Assembly: GCA_018372555.1 (NCBI GenBank)
Contig: JAHAIU010000012.1
Span: forward strand, 1 to 35,294
Length of the DNA stretch: 35,294 nt
Reading direction: 5' to 3'
Source of the DNA: Clostridium sp.
Lineage (GTDB): Bacteria; Bacillota; Clostridia; Clostridiales; Clostridiaceae
Below the pieces are notes generated by a model. The model ran no database searches, was not told the DNA's origin, and saw only the letters and a program-made list of their open reading frames with translations. Made by a program: the position numbers and the translations under genes. Below, piece after piece: positions 8,491 to 15,804 of this stretch. The first letter of the stretch is position 1. Each line of letters opens with the position of its first letter.

Positions 8491-9237
8491 TTAATAAATT
8501 TCTTTATTATTAAAATATCTTGTTATTAATTTAGGTACTATAAATAATATTAATACTGAAATAGTAAGCAGTATTAAAAGTTCTTTTCTACCTTGAGTTA
8601 TTGAAAATAATGAGAATCCATATGGATTAAGATATTTTATAAAATAATCATTATGATAAATATTGGTAGAAACAATACTTAATACTGCAGCAATTCCAAT
8701 TGATATTAATAAATTTTTATTCTTTATATTCAAAAATAAATGTATTAACATTATTACTAAGGAGGATATTAATTGAACAAAAAACATAATAGCAAAAAAC
8801 TCATATGGGATAGGTTCCTTAAACTTAAATATCACTCCAACTACTATCAATGAAATAACATTTATAATTAGCATCACTACTGAATAAAAGCTTGCAACAA
8901 TATATTTTGAAAGTAAAACGTCGCTTCTTTTTATAGGCTTAGTTAATAAGAATGTCCATGAATTATTTCTATATTCACTTTCAAATAAAGTACTTAATAT
9001 TAATGCTGAGAACATAGGCATATAATCATTAAAATATAGAATTCGTTGTTCTTTAATTAATACTTGCCAAGAGGTTAATCCCTTTTCAATAGATTGAGGT
9101 AATAGCCAACTTTCATACCTTATAAAAAAATCTACACATAAAAGAATTGCTACTCCAATAGGTACAGCTAAAACAAATAAAATAACTAAGTTTCTTTTTC
9201 CTTTAGTAAACTCATTTTTTATTAAATTCATTAACAT
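8491..9237 (-). CDS. ABC permease, lantibiotic-immunity (LanE/MutE) type
   Basis: A 248-residue ABC-2 type membrane protein with about six hydrophobic segments. The N-terminal NLIKNEFTKGKRN is the usual short amphipathic lead-in of these permeases, and FESEYRNNSWTFLLTKPIKR matches the conserved cytoplasmic loop of the LanE/LanG group. It overlaps the ATPase gene by 7 bp (ATG at 9237, ATPase stop TAA at 9231-9233). Its ribosome site GGAGG is 7 bases before this ATG, so the start is well set. It is the second permease of the three-part exporter and is encoded next to a partner permease, not as a fused double-length protein. Confidence 0.82.
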   Translation of the reverse strand: MLMNLIKNEFTKGKRNLVILFVLAVPIGVAILLCVDFFIRYESWLLPQSIEKGLTSWQVLIKEQRILYFNDYMPMFSALILSTLFESEYRNNSWTFLLTKPIKRSDVLLSKYIVASFYSVVMLIINVISLIVVGVIFKFKEPIPYEFFAIMFFVQLISSLVIMLIHLFLNIKNKNLLISIGIAAVLSIVSTNIYHNDYFIKYLNPYGFSLFSITQGRKELLILLTISVLILFIVPKLITRYFNNKEIY

Positions 9238-10151
9238 AGGTCTTCCTCCTTAGTTAATCCTAAGAATATCTCCTCTAAAGAACTTTTTTCTTGAGATAAG
9301 TAATTTAAATCATAACCTGACATAACTAATTCCTTGCAAATCTTCGAAGGAGTCAAATTACTTCCCTTAACTTTTAGATTTTCTCCTTCTTCTAATGCTT
9401 TATAACCTCTTGCAGAAAGCAATTTAATTACTTCATTTTTAACTTTATAATTTTCTAAACCTATGATTACCTCATTACTTGAATTCTTCTTTAGATTTTC
9501 TAAAGACCCTTGATATAATAATTTCCCTTTATTTATTACTGCTACTTCTGTAGCTATTAATTCTATTTCGCTTAATATATGACTTGATATTATAATTGTT
9601 ATATTCTTTTCTTTAACTAATTTTTTAATTAAATATCTGATTTCTATTATTCCTGCTGGATCTAATCCATTAGTAGGCTCATCTAATATCAAAAGTTTGG
9701 GATCTCCCATAAGGGCCTCTGCAATTCCTAATCTTTGCTTCATTCCTAATGAAAATTCTTTAACCTTTTTATTTCTTACATTCCAAAGACCTACTAATCT
9801 TAATTTATCTTCTATTTCTTCTCTATTTAAATTAAGAACTCGTCTTAATATCTCTAGATTTTCATAAGCAGTTAAATGCCCATAGTATGATGGACTCTCA
9901 ACTAAAGCTCCTATATCACTTAATATTTCTTCCCTATCTTTTTCTATTGATTTACCAAAGACCTTAACTTCTCCAGAACTTGGTTTTAATAATCCTAAAA
10001 TTATTTTTATAGTTGTTGACTTACCAGCTCCATTAGGTCCTAAAAATCCATATATTTCTCCTTCTCTTACTCTTAAATCAAGATTATCAACTGACTTTAC
10101 ATCACTAAAATCCTTAACTAAGCCTTTAGTTTCAACTACAAATTTACCCAT
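9231..10151 (-). CDS. ABC ATPase of a LanFEG/Cpr-type immunity transporter
   Basis: A 306-residue nucleotide-binding subunit. Walker A is GPNGAGKST (about 37-45), the signature is EFSLGMKQRLGIA, Walker B with catalytic Glu is LLILDEPTNGLDP, and the switch His is in SSHILSE. Where most ABC ATPases carry the Q-loop glutamine this protein reads GALVESPSYY, with Glu in its place. This E-loop is known from lantibiotic-immunity (LanF) ATPases. A C-terminal region of about 90 residues follows the ATPase core. The start is the ATG at 10151, with ribosome site GAGGTG 7 bases upstream; the in-frame TTG at 10157 is too close to that site. It is the first gene of a five-gene operon that ends at 5622. Confidence 0.9.
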   Translation of the reverse strand: MGKFVVETKGLVKDFSDVKSVDNLDLRVREGEIYGFLGPNGAGKSTTIKIILGLLKPSSGEVKVFGKSIEKDREEILSDIGALVESPSYYGHLTAYENLEILRRVLNLNREEIEDKLRLVGLWNVRNKKVKEFSLGMKQRLGIAEALMGDPKLLILDEPTNGLDPAGIIEIRYLIKKLVKEKNITIIISSHILSEIELIATEVAVINKGKLLYQGSLENLKKNSSNEVIIGLENYKVKNEVIKLLSARGYKALEEGENLKVKGSNLTPSKICKELVMSGYDLNYLSQEKSSLEEIFLGLTKEEDLC

Positions 10152-10170
10152 AATCAATCACCTCGTATAT

Positions 10171-10199
10171 TTTATAAGTAAATTTTAATATCCTTACCT
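10171..10199 (-). promoter_or_regulatory. Promoter of the LanFEG/TCS operon, activator-type
   Basis: Minus-strand -10 TATAAA at 10176-10171. At 17-bp spacing the -35 position holds AGGTAA, a poor match to TTGACA, and it lies inside the first direct repeat. A weak -35 covered by a regulator site is the usual form of a response-regulator-activated promoter. Confidence 0.5.
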
Positions 10200-10236
10200 T
10201 AATGCTAATTTCAGTTAACCTTAATTCTACCTTAAT
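10195..10236. promoter_or_regulatory. Three phased direct repeats, likely response-regulator sites
   Basis: The 9-mer (T/A)ACCTTAAT occurs at 10195-10203, 10217-10225 and 10228-10236 (ATTAAGGTA on the minus strand). Start-to-start distances are 22 and 11 bp, two and one helical turns. OmpR-family regulators bind such tandem half-sites on one face of the DNA. The proximal copy overlaps the -35 position of the operon promoter. A fourth, inverted copy lies at 10251-10259. Confidence 0.6.
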
Positions 10237-10240
10237 TTTA

Positions 10241-10413
10241 AAATGAAAAAATTAAGGTAATGAAAAAATGAAAGAATGAAAGAAGAGGTTTTGCATAGCA
10301 AAACCTCCTTTGTTTTAAAGATATCCTTATAAAAAATCTGTAAAGATTTTTTATAATCATTTTTTAATTTTTTAATTTTTTCATTCTTTCATTCATAAAA
10401 TGCTTCGCATTTT
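10241..10413. repeat. Hairpin-rich intergenic repeat, copy A
   Basis: A roughly 170-bp non-coding element with A-rich left arm and T-rich right arm that are partly complementary (AATGAAAGAATGAA against its reverse). It contains hairpins at 10286-10306 (AGGTTTTGC/GCAAAACCT), 10331-10354 and 10397-10413 (AAAATGC-TTC-GCATTTT). The last 40 bases are the exact reverse complement of 24065-24104 in copy C. The terminal hairpin overlaps the stop codon of the acetyltransferase gene (10412-10414). It also lies just past the phased repeats of the ABC operon, so it separates two regulatory regions. Confidence 0.7.
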
Positions 10414-11308
10414 AAATCATTCTATAATAATTCATAATTGATCCTTCCTTAAAGCCACAAGACTTATATAAGTTTAAAGCATTCTTATTCTTAATCTCTA
10501 CATCTAATTCAATCTTACTTATATTTTCGCCCTTTAACTTATTTAAACCTTTAACTAATGAAGCTCTGCCGTATCCTTTTCTTCTATATTCCGGAATAAT
10601 ACCAAAACCACTTATATAAATAGAATTTTCTTCTTCTTTACTAGTCTTTATCTTTCCAATTATCTTATCATCTATTTTTATAAAATAAGTTATGTTATTA
10701 TTTTTTTCTTCATCTTCAGGTAATATCATTTCACTACTAACATCCCCAAAGAATAAAGTATTTAATCTATCTATATCCTCAGCATTCTTATTAGTAGCTT
10801 TTACTACTATGCTTTCATTATTTATTTCTTTTACTTCCCACTCTAAGCATGTCATTCTGCATTCTGAAAATGAGTATATAGCCTTTGTTTTTTTAATAAA
10901 TTTCATAGCTGAAGCAGATTTATCATCACCAAGTAATAAGATTTCCTTAAAATTTCTTTTTCTACATTCATCAAGTGCTATTTCAATTATTTTTGTAAAT
11001 ATACCTTTTCTTCGAAAGCTTGGATGTACCATTCCATTAATTTCTGCTATATTTCTACTAAAGGCAGAAATTCCTGCATATCCAATTAGCTCATCATTTA
11101 AGTAATATAAAATCTCATTTACGTCATTTAAAGACTTATTATAATCTTTTTTTATTTCTATTCTATACTCTAGTTCTAGCTTTAAGTTTATATTATCTTC
11201 TGTTAAACAAATATCTTCTAAATTTCTAATTAACTTTATATCATTTTCATCTAAATACTTCTTTAATATTATTTTTTGAGATTTAACTATAATCTCTTTA
11301 TTACCCAT
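10412..11308 (-). CDS. Tandem GNAT-family N-acetyltransferase
   Basis: A 298-residue protein made of two GNAT folds. The N-terminal one has an acetyl-CoA loop in VHPSFRRKGIFTKI (about 94-107). The C-terminal one has IIPEYRRKGYGRASL (about 236-250) and ends with the usual NALNLYKSCGFKEG. The second domain looks the more canonical (R-R-K-G-Y-G-x-A). Substrate unknown; two-domain GNATs include aminoglycoside and mycothiol enzymes, but nothing here points to either. The GGGAGGGG ribosome site fixes the ATG at 11308. The last residues and the stop lie at the edge of repeat copy A, so the C-terminus may have been reshaped by it. Confidence 0.85.
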   Translation of the reverse strand: MGNKEIIVKSQKIILKKYLDENDIKLIRNLEDICLTEDNINLKLELEYRIEIKKDYNKSLNDVNEILYYLNDELIGYAGISAFSRNIAEINGMVHPSFRRKGIFTKIIEIALDECRKRNFKEILLLGDDKSASAMKFIKKTKAIYSFSECRMTCLEWEVKEINNESIVVKATNKNAEDIDRLNTLFFGDVSSEMILPEDEEKNNNITYFIKIDDKIIGKIKTSKEEENSIYISGFGIIPEYRRKGYGRASLVKGLNKLKGENISKIELDVEIKNKNALNLYKSCGFKEGSIMNYYRMI

Positions 11309-11354
11309 GGATACCCCTCCCTAATTATAATTTAACACCCTTTACTATTTCTCT

Positions 11355-11383
11355 ATTATATCAAACTGTTAATATTTTACCAA
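11355..11383 (-). promoter_or_regulatory. Promoter of the tandem GNAT gene
   Basis: Minus-strand TTGGTA (11383-11378), 17-bp spacer, TATAAT (11360-11355). It is divergent from the YtrA-type operon promoter, which starts 8 bp away. Confidence 0.6.
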
Positions 11384-11390
11384 TATTTAC

Positions 11391-11419
11391 TTGACATTAA
11401 AATTATCTACACATATACT
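11391..11419 (+). promoter_or_regulatory. Consensus promoter of the YtrA-type ABC operon
   Basis: TTGACA (11391-11396), 17-bp spacer, TATACT (11414-11419). A near-perfect housekeeping sigma promoter, so the operon should be strongly expressed unless repressed. The operator dyads directly overlap and follow the -10. Confidence 0.8.
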
Positions 11420-11451
11420 GTATATATAAATATAAACAGTATATATACTGT
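11413..11451. promoter_or_regulatory. Operator dyads at the YtrA-type promoter
   Basis: Two dyads: ATATAC-T-GTATAT at 11413-11425, covering the -10 box, and the perfect 16-bp palindrome ACAGTATATATACTGT at 11436-11451 in the early transcribed region. Both contain an ACTGT/ACAGT-type half-site. The encoded GntR protein (13088) is the natural candidate to bind here as an autorepressor; this is inferred from position and symmetry. Confidence 0.6.
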
Positions 11452-11467
11452 CAAGGAGGTAATGCTT

Positions 11468-12328
11468 ATGTCATATTTATTAGAAATCAATAATCTAGAA
11501 AAAAAACTTGGCAATTTATATCTAAAAGACATTAATCTTAATTTAGAACCTGGATATATAATGGGCCTAATAGGTGTAAATGGCTGTGGTAAAACAACTT
11601 TAATTAATACTGTTCTAAATATATATAACAAGGATTCTGGCATAGTAAAGGTAAACGGATTATCAATGGATAGTAATGAAAAAGAAGTTAAGGATCAAAT
11701 AGGATTTATACTTGATGAAAACATGTTTGAAAATACTATGACAGTAATTCGCAATGCCAAAACTTTTGGAAGTCTTTATAGCAAATTTAATAAAGAATTA
11801 TTTTTAAAATTTTGTGAGCGTTTCGATATTCCTCTTAATAAAAAGCTTGGTAAGTTATCAACTGGTTTAAAGATTAAATTTCAATTAGCCTTTGCTCTAT
11901 CACATGATGCAAAGCTTTTTATAATGGATGAACCTTCTGCTGGATTAAATCCTACCTTTAGAAAAGACCTTATAAGATATATGCAAGAATTAGTTGAAGA
12001 TGGTACTAGAAGTGTTATATTTTCAACACATATTACTGAAGACCTTGATCAAGTTGGAGATTATATTGCACTTATACATGATGGCAAATTATTTTTCAAC
12101 TTAAATAAAGAAGATCTTAAAGATAAATATTTAATAATCAATGGAAGTAAAGAAGAAATAGAAAGTCTTACCTATTCTAAAATTATCTATAGAGAATATG
12201 GAGAGTATCATAATGCTGCCTTTATAGAAAAAGTTAAAGGTGAAGATTATAAAACTTTTAAAACAAAGGTTCCCAATATAGAAGATATTATGTACTACTT
12301 AGAAAAAGGAGGTTATTCGTATGCTTAA
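11468..12328 (+). CDS. ABC ATPase, YtrB-type, first of the operon
   Basis: A 286-residue nucleotide-binding protein: Walker A GVNGCGKTT (about 35-43), signature LSTGLKIKFQLA, Walker B with Glu in LFIMDEPSAGLNP, switch His in FSTHITED. The signature LSTGLKxK replaces the common LSGGQ, as is usual in YtrB/YtrE-like ATPases. The C-terminal 70 residues are variable. I start at the ATG at 11468, 7 bases after AAGGAGGT; the in-frame ATG at 11462 is too close to that site. First gene of a five-gene operon with a consensus promoter. The gene for its likely membrane partner overlaps it by 8 bp. Confidence 0.88.
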   Translation: MSYLLEINNLEKKLGNLYLKDINLNLEPGYIMGLIGVNGCGKTTLINTVLNIYNKDSGIVKVNGLSMDSNEKEVKDQIGFILDENMFENTMTVIRNAKTFGSLYSKFNKELFLKFCERFDIPLNKKLGKLSTGLKIKFQLAFALSHDAKLFIMDEPSAGLNPTFRKDLIRYMQELVEDGTRSVIFSTHITEDLDQVGDYIALIHDGKLFFNLNKEDLKDKYLIINGSKEEIESLTYSKIIYREYGEYHNAAFIEKVKGEDYKTFKTKVPNIEDIMYYLEKGGYSYA

Positions 12329-13088
12329 AATTGTATTAAACGATTTATTTATCAGCTTTAAGAAATCATGGATTAGTATATTGCTTTATACGATTTTTAT
12401 GTTCTATATAGCTAATTATACAATTTCACTTTTTGTTGTTCTGACAAATCAAGAAATGACAAGAGAATCAGTCTATCAGGTTTTTGCATCTGAACAAACT
12501 CAAAATATAATTATTTCAGTTACTAATATAATATATATTCTTACTTTATTTTTAATAACAAAAAAAATTCCCCTTAGACTAAGCAAAGCTATGTTTGTGT
12601 GCCCTGCTTCAGATAAAGATAAAATGAAATATATGTATCTTCAATTATTACTAAAGGTAATACTTGGTTTTGTATTCATATTTCTCTCTACATACTTAAT
12701 GGTTGGTGTGTTTTTCATTAATAAAGGGCTAATTCAAAATATAATTGAACTTGGTCTATTATTATTTTTAATAATAACTTTTAATTTAAAAGTTGGTATA
12801 GGTGAGGAAGGTTTAAAGAAAAAAGATAAAAAAGGTTATATTATCTATACTAAAGAAGAAGAAATTATTAATTACTATTTCTTTTCTATACTACTTATAG
12901 AAACTATACTGTTTTATAGTTTAAATGCTATTAAAATTAATTCTAATATATTTATTATAATTGGATGGATAATTATATTTATAATAAATAGTTATGTAAT
13001 TTATAAATGTACATCTCCACTTATAAAGAAATCTCTTTCTTTTGAAGATGTATATAGGCAAGTACCAGATAAGGAAGAAGGTTATTAA
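12321..13088 (+). CDS. ABC-2 type membrane protein, partner of the first ATPase
   Basis: A 255-residue polytopic protein with about six hydrophobic segments and a charged cytoplasmic stretch near residues 155-185 (GEEGLKKKDKKGYIIYTKEE). No nucleotide-binding motif is present. It overlaps the upstream ATPase by 8 bp, its AAGGAGG ribosome site lies inside that gene, and its TAA stop overlaps the next ATG (TAATG), so the three genes are translationally linked. By position it is the permease of the first ATPase. In Bacillus subtilis the ytr operon answers cell-wall antibiotics; transport function here is inferred only. Confidence 0.75.
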   Translation: MLKIVLNDLFISFKKSWISILLYTIFMFYIANYTISLFVVLTNQEMTRESVYQVFASEQTQNIIISVTNIIYILTLFLITKKIPLRLSKAMFVCPASDKDKMKYMYLQLLLKVILGFVFIFLSTYLMVGVFFINKGLIQNIIELGLLLFLIITFNLKVGIGEEGLKKKDKKGYIIYTKEEEIINYYFFSILLIETILFYSLNAIKINSNIFIIIGWIIIFIINSYVIYKCTSPLIKKSLSFEDVYRQVPDKEEGY

Positions 13089-13462
13089 TGAATATTATTT
13101 TAGATACTGAAAGTAATCTTTCAATTTATGAACAAATAATTAAATCAATAAAAAACTCAATAATCAAGGAAGAAATTATTCCAGGTGATATGCTACCTTC
13201 TATTAGAGCTTTAGCAAGAGATTTACAAATTAGTGTTATTACAACAAAGCGTGCTTATGATGAATTAGAAAAAGAAGGATTAATATACTCAGTACCTGGT
13301 AAAGGATTTTATATAAAAGAACCAAATCGTGAAAAACTTAAAGAAGCCCAATTTAAAGAATTCGAAGATCAATTTGATAATTTGATTCATGAAGGTAAAA
13401 AACTAGGTCTTGAATTATCAGATATGCAAGATATTTTAAAGACTTTATATGAAGGGAGATAA
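13088..13462 (+). CDS. GntR-family regulator, YtrA subfamily
   Basis: A 124-residue protein with an N-terminal winged helix (residues about 10-75): LSIYEQIIKSIKNSI, then GDMLPSIRALARDLQISV and TTKRAYDELEKEGLIY, ending in VPGKGFYIKE. The C-terminal tail is only about 45 residues, the short effector region that defines the YtrA subfamily, which usually sits in ABC-transporter operons and represses them. It lies between the two ATPase-membrane protein pairs, starting on the stop of the first membrane gene. The dyads at 11413-11451 are its likely operator. Confidence 0.88.
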   Translation: MNIILDTESNLSIYEQIIKSIKNSIIKEEIIPGDMLPSIRALARDLQISVITTKRAYDELEKEGLIYSVPGKGFYIKEPNREKLKEAQFKEFEDQFDNLIHEGKKLGLELSDMQDILKTLYEGR

Positions 13463-13467
13463 TTAAA

Positions 13468-14187
13468 ATGCCTTATATAATTAAATGTGAAGATATTAAT
13501 AAAAATTATAAAGATTTCTCATTAAAATCTATTTCTTTTAATATTGAATCAGGATATCTAACAGGACTTATAGGTGTTAATGGTGCAGGTAAAACTACTC
13601 TTATTAATATCTTAGCAGGAATTGATGATGACTTTACAGGAAAAATTCTTATAAATGATATAGATATTAAGAAAAATCCATCTAAGGCAAAAGAAGACAT
13701 AGGTTTAGTATCTGAAAAACTTAACTTCTTTCTTGATAAAACAGCTTATGAAAATGGAATATTGCTTGGTGAGTATTTTAAAAATTGGAATATGAATAAC
13801 TTCTATCTTTGGCTAGATAAGATGAATTTACCTAAAGGTCAGCCCCTATATCAATTTTCTAAAGGTATGAAAATGAAGTTCCAAATATGCTTTGCTATGG
13901 GGCATAGTCCAAAATTTCTTCTATTAGATGAACCTACTGCAGGATTTGATCCTGTATTTAGAAAAGACTTTTTAAATATTTTACAATATATATTAAATCA
14001 AGATGTGGGAATTCTTATGTCTACTCATATAACAAGCGATCTTGATAAAATTGCTGATTATATAATAATTCTTGATAATGGAGAAATTATGATTAATGAT
14101 ACTAAGGAAGCTCTTGAAGATGAGTTTAAGAGAAGTAAAATTGAAAGATCTTTAAATAAGAAATTTACTATTAGTGATTTACTTTAA
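13468..14187 (+). CDS. ABC ATPase, YtrB-type, second of the operon
   Basis: A 239-residue nucleotide-binding protein: Walker A GVNGAGKTT (about 36-44), signature FSKGMKMKFQIC, Walker B LLLDEPTAGFDP with catalytic Glu, switch His in STHITSD. It is clearly related to the first ATPase of the operon but about 45 residues shorter at the C-terminus. It starts 5 bp after the GntR stop with a GGGAG ribosome site and is followed after 12 bp by another membrane-protein gene. The operon therefore carries two ATPase-membrane pairs either side of the regulator. Confidence 0.88.
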   Translation: MPYIIKCEDINKNYKDFSLKSISFNIESGYLTGLIGVNGAGKTTLINILAGIDDDFTGKILINDIDIKKNPSKAKEDIGLVSEKLNFFLDKTAYENGILLGEYFKNWNMNNFYLWLDKMNLPKGQPLYQFSKGMKMKFQICFAMGHSPKFLLLDEPTAGFDPVFRKDFLNILQYILNQDVGILMSTHITSDLDKIADYIIILDNGEIMINDTKEALEDEFKRSKIERSLNKKFTISDLL

Positions 14188-14199
14188 GGAGGCATAAAT

Positions 14200-14718
14200 A
14201 TGAGTTTTATAGATAAAGAAAAAGAAAGAATAAAATACAATTATCAAGGTTTAATATTGTTCGGCTTTTTATTCTTTTACTTTATTACAGTGCAATCGGA
14301 TATCACTAGACATAAAGTAATCTTTGGTAGTGGTATTGAAGCTGAACCTCTTTCCTTTATTACCTATCCCCTAATCCTAGGTATAGTAATTCTAATTATG
14401 TATTTAAATTCTCATCTTTTCTGGATAAAAGAACAAGGAAAAAAAGTATTCATATTAAGAAAATATGATATCATTCCTATAGATAGAAAAGAAATCTATA
14501 CTGCAAAATTTAAAATTATCATAGAATATGTAATAAAATATATAATATATTCTATTTTCACTTATATATTAGCCCTAGTATTCAATAGTTATAAAGAAAT
14601 AAACCTATTAAAAAACTCTATTGAAATAATTGAAGTTTTTTTATTAGCATTAATAGTTTTAGCTATAGTTTTATTTATAAATATTCTTCAGGATAAAAAG
14701 ACTAAAAAAGAAATATAA
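14200..14718 (+). CDS. Membrane protein, partner of the second ATPase
   Basis: A 172-residue protein with four predicted membrane segments: about residues 15-31, 48-66, 104-124 and 140-162. Charged loops lie between them (WIKEQGKKVFILRKYDIIPIDRKEI). I do not recognise a named family; position and topology suggest a short ABC-2 type permease paired with the second ATPase. Four segments are fewer than the usual six, so it may need to act as a dimer or with the first membrane protein. AAGGAGG lies 7 bases before the ATG. Last gene of the operon, followed by a strong terminator. Confidence 0.75.
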   Translation: MSFIDKEKERIKYNYQGLILFGFLFFYFITVQSDITRHKVIFGSGIEAEPLSFITYPLILGIVILIMYLNSHLFWIKEQGKKVFILRKYDIIPIDRKEIYTAKFKIIIEYVIKYIIYSIFTYILALVFNSYKEINLLKNSIEIIEVFLLALIVLAIVLFINILQDKKTKKEI

Positions 14719-14748
14719 TCAAATTTGTATTTAACCAATATAAAATAT

Positions 14749-14789
14749 AAATACAGATAAAACTTATATAAGCTTTATCTGTATTTTTT
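14749..14789 (+). terminator. Terminator of the YtrA-type operon
   Basis: A 13-bp perfect stem (14749-14761 with 14774-14786), its loop itself holding a CTTA/TAAG pairing, followed on the plus strand by a T run. It lies 30 bp past the last gene. Confidence 0.8.
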
Positions 14790-14810
14790 ATCATATATTT
14801 ATAGTATTTA

Positions 14811-15090
14811 TTACGGCATTGAATTTGTAATTGAGATTATAACTATTGTTAAAACTAGTAAAATAATTAGATAAGTAGTTAACCCAAAGAATACACTAGC
14901 AAAGACCTTATTGTTTTTGACTTTCATTCTTCTATAACAATATAATCCTAAGATAATAAATGCTAACCATAATATATAGAAGTAACTTATATATTAGAAA
15001 TGAATTTCTTATCCATAAAATACTTATAACTAAAGCTGCTATAGAGAAGATGCTTAATAAAATTCCTGAAAACATATTTTTTTCTTTCAT
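14811..15090 (-). pseudogene. Small membrane protein gene broken by a one-base frameshift
   Basis: Reading leftward from an ATG at 15090 with an AGGAG ribosome site, the first about 38 codons encode MKEKNMFSGILLSIFS... with a membrane segment. The frame then closes early. Removing one base near 14975-14985 restores a second stretch (FYILWLAFIILGLYCYRRMKV, then a last membrane segment ending ITNSMP) that runs to a TAA at 14811. The repaired product would be about 92 residues with three membrane segments. The start codon lies 3 bp from the stop of the membrane protein at 15094, so the two formed an operon. Either a real recent mutation or a sequence error. Confidence 0.6.
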
Positions 15091-15093
15091 AAA

Positions 15094-15669
15094 TTAATAA
15101 CTCCTCTTAAAATTTATAGTTTCGCTCTTCCATATACCTGTACTTCCAAAATCGTAATCAATTCTTACAGTATCCTTATCTTCCCATATTAACTGATAGC
15201 TATTAGTAGAAAATGGTCTAAAGCCATCATCTGTTGATATTTCTTGATTTAGAGACTTAATAAAAATACCAAAGCTCTTTTTATAAAAATTACTTCTTCC
15301 TGATAGTAAAAAAGAATCCTCTTCTACTATCAAAGTTCTATTTCCATAAGTTGATTTAAAATTGAAATACTTAATTTCACTATAGAAAAATAGATATATT
15401 ATTAAGCTAAATACTAAAATTATGGAAGTTATAATATTATAAGCAATCTTCAGCCACTTAACTTCTCGCTTTTTAGGAATCCAAAATATAATTGGACATA
15501 TTATAATTCCTAAAAACAATACTAAGTTAATAAAATTTGGACTTATATTAAACAATAAAACTTTTATACCTTGAGGATTAAGAATAAATCTTATTACTAT
15601 AAATACTAATAAAATTGCTAACCATACTCTTTTCATTATTATTATAAACTTCTCATTATCTCTTTTCAT
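15094..15669 (-). CDS. Membrane protein with soluble C-terminal domain, unknown function
   Basis: A 191-residue protein. Three hydrophobic segments (about residues 13-30, 40-64 and 75-95) are followed by a soluble domain of about 95 residues rich in beta-strand-forming residues (RTLIVEEDSFLLSG, YQLIWEDKDTVRIDYDFG). The tail reading x-W-E-D-K-D-T-V-R-I-D is reminiscent of small membrane proteins with a C-terminal DUF5412-like domain, but I am not confident of that family. The ribosome site AAGGAGA supports the ATG at 15669. It is cotranscribed with the frameshifted gene below it. Confidence 0.7.
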   Translation of the reverse strand: MKRDNEKFIIIMKRVWLAILLVFIVIRFILNPQGIKVLLFNISPNFINLVLFLGIIICPIIFWIPKKREVKWLKIAYNIITSIILVFSLIIYLFFYSEIKYFNFKSTYGNRTLIVEEDSFLLSGRSNFYKKSFGIFIKSLNQEISTDDGFRPFSTNSYQLIWEDKDTVRIDYDFGSTGIWKSETINFKRSY

Positions 15670-15751
15670 ATTATTCTCCTTATATTACTGTAAGCAATTC
15701 AAATAATTACCTTATATAATAAGAATAAAAGAGTCAATAAATAAAGTCAAT

Positions 15752-15780
15752 AATAATTTATTGTTATTCAATAAATTATT
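15752..15780 (-). terminator. AT-only hairpin after the tethered HTH gene
   Basis: A perfect 12-bp inverted repeat (15752-15763 with 15769-15780, 5-base loop) lies 24 bp past the stop of the gene at 15805. It has almost no G-C pairs and no clean T tract, so termination is possible but weak. Confidence 0.35.
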
Positions 15781-15804
15781 ATCATATAGTGATAATATAA
15801 CTTT

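Noticed and set aside
10692..11105. 137-codon plus-strand ORF opposite the tandem acetyltransferase
   Set aside because: Antisense shadow; the acetyltransferase frame carries both GNAT motifs.
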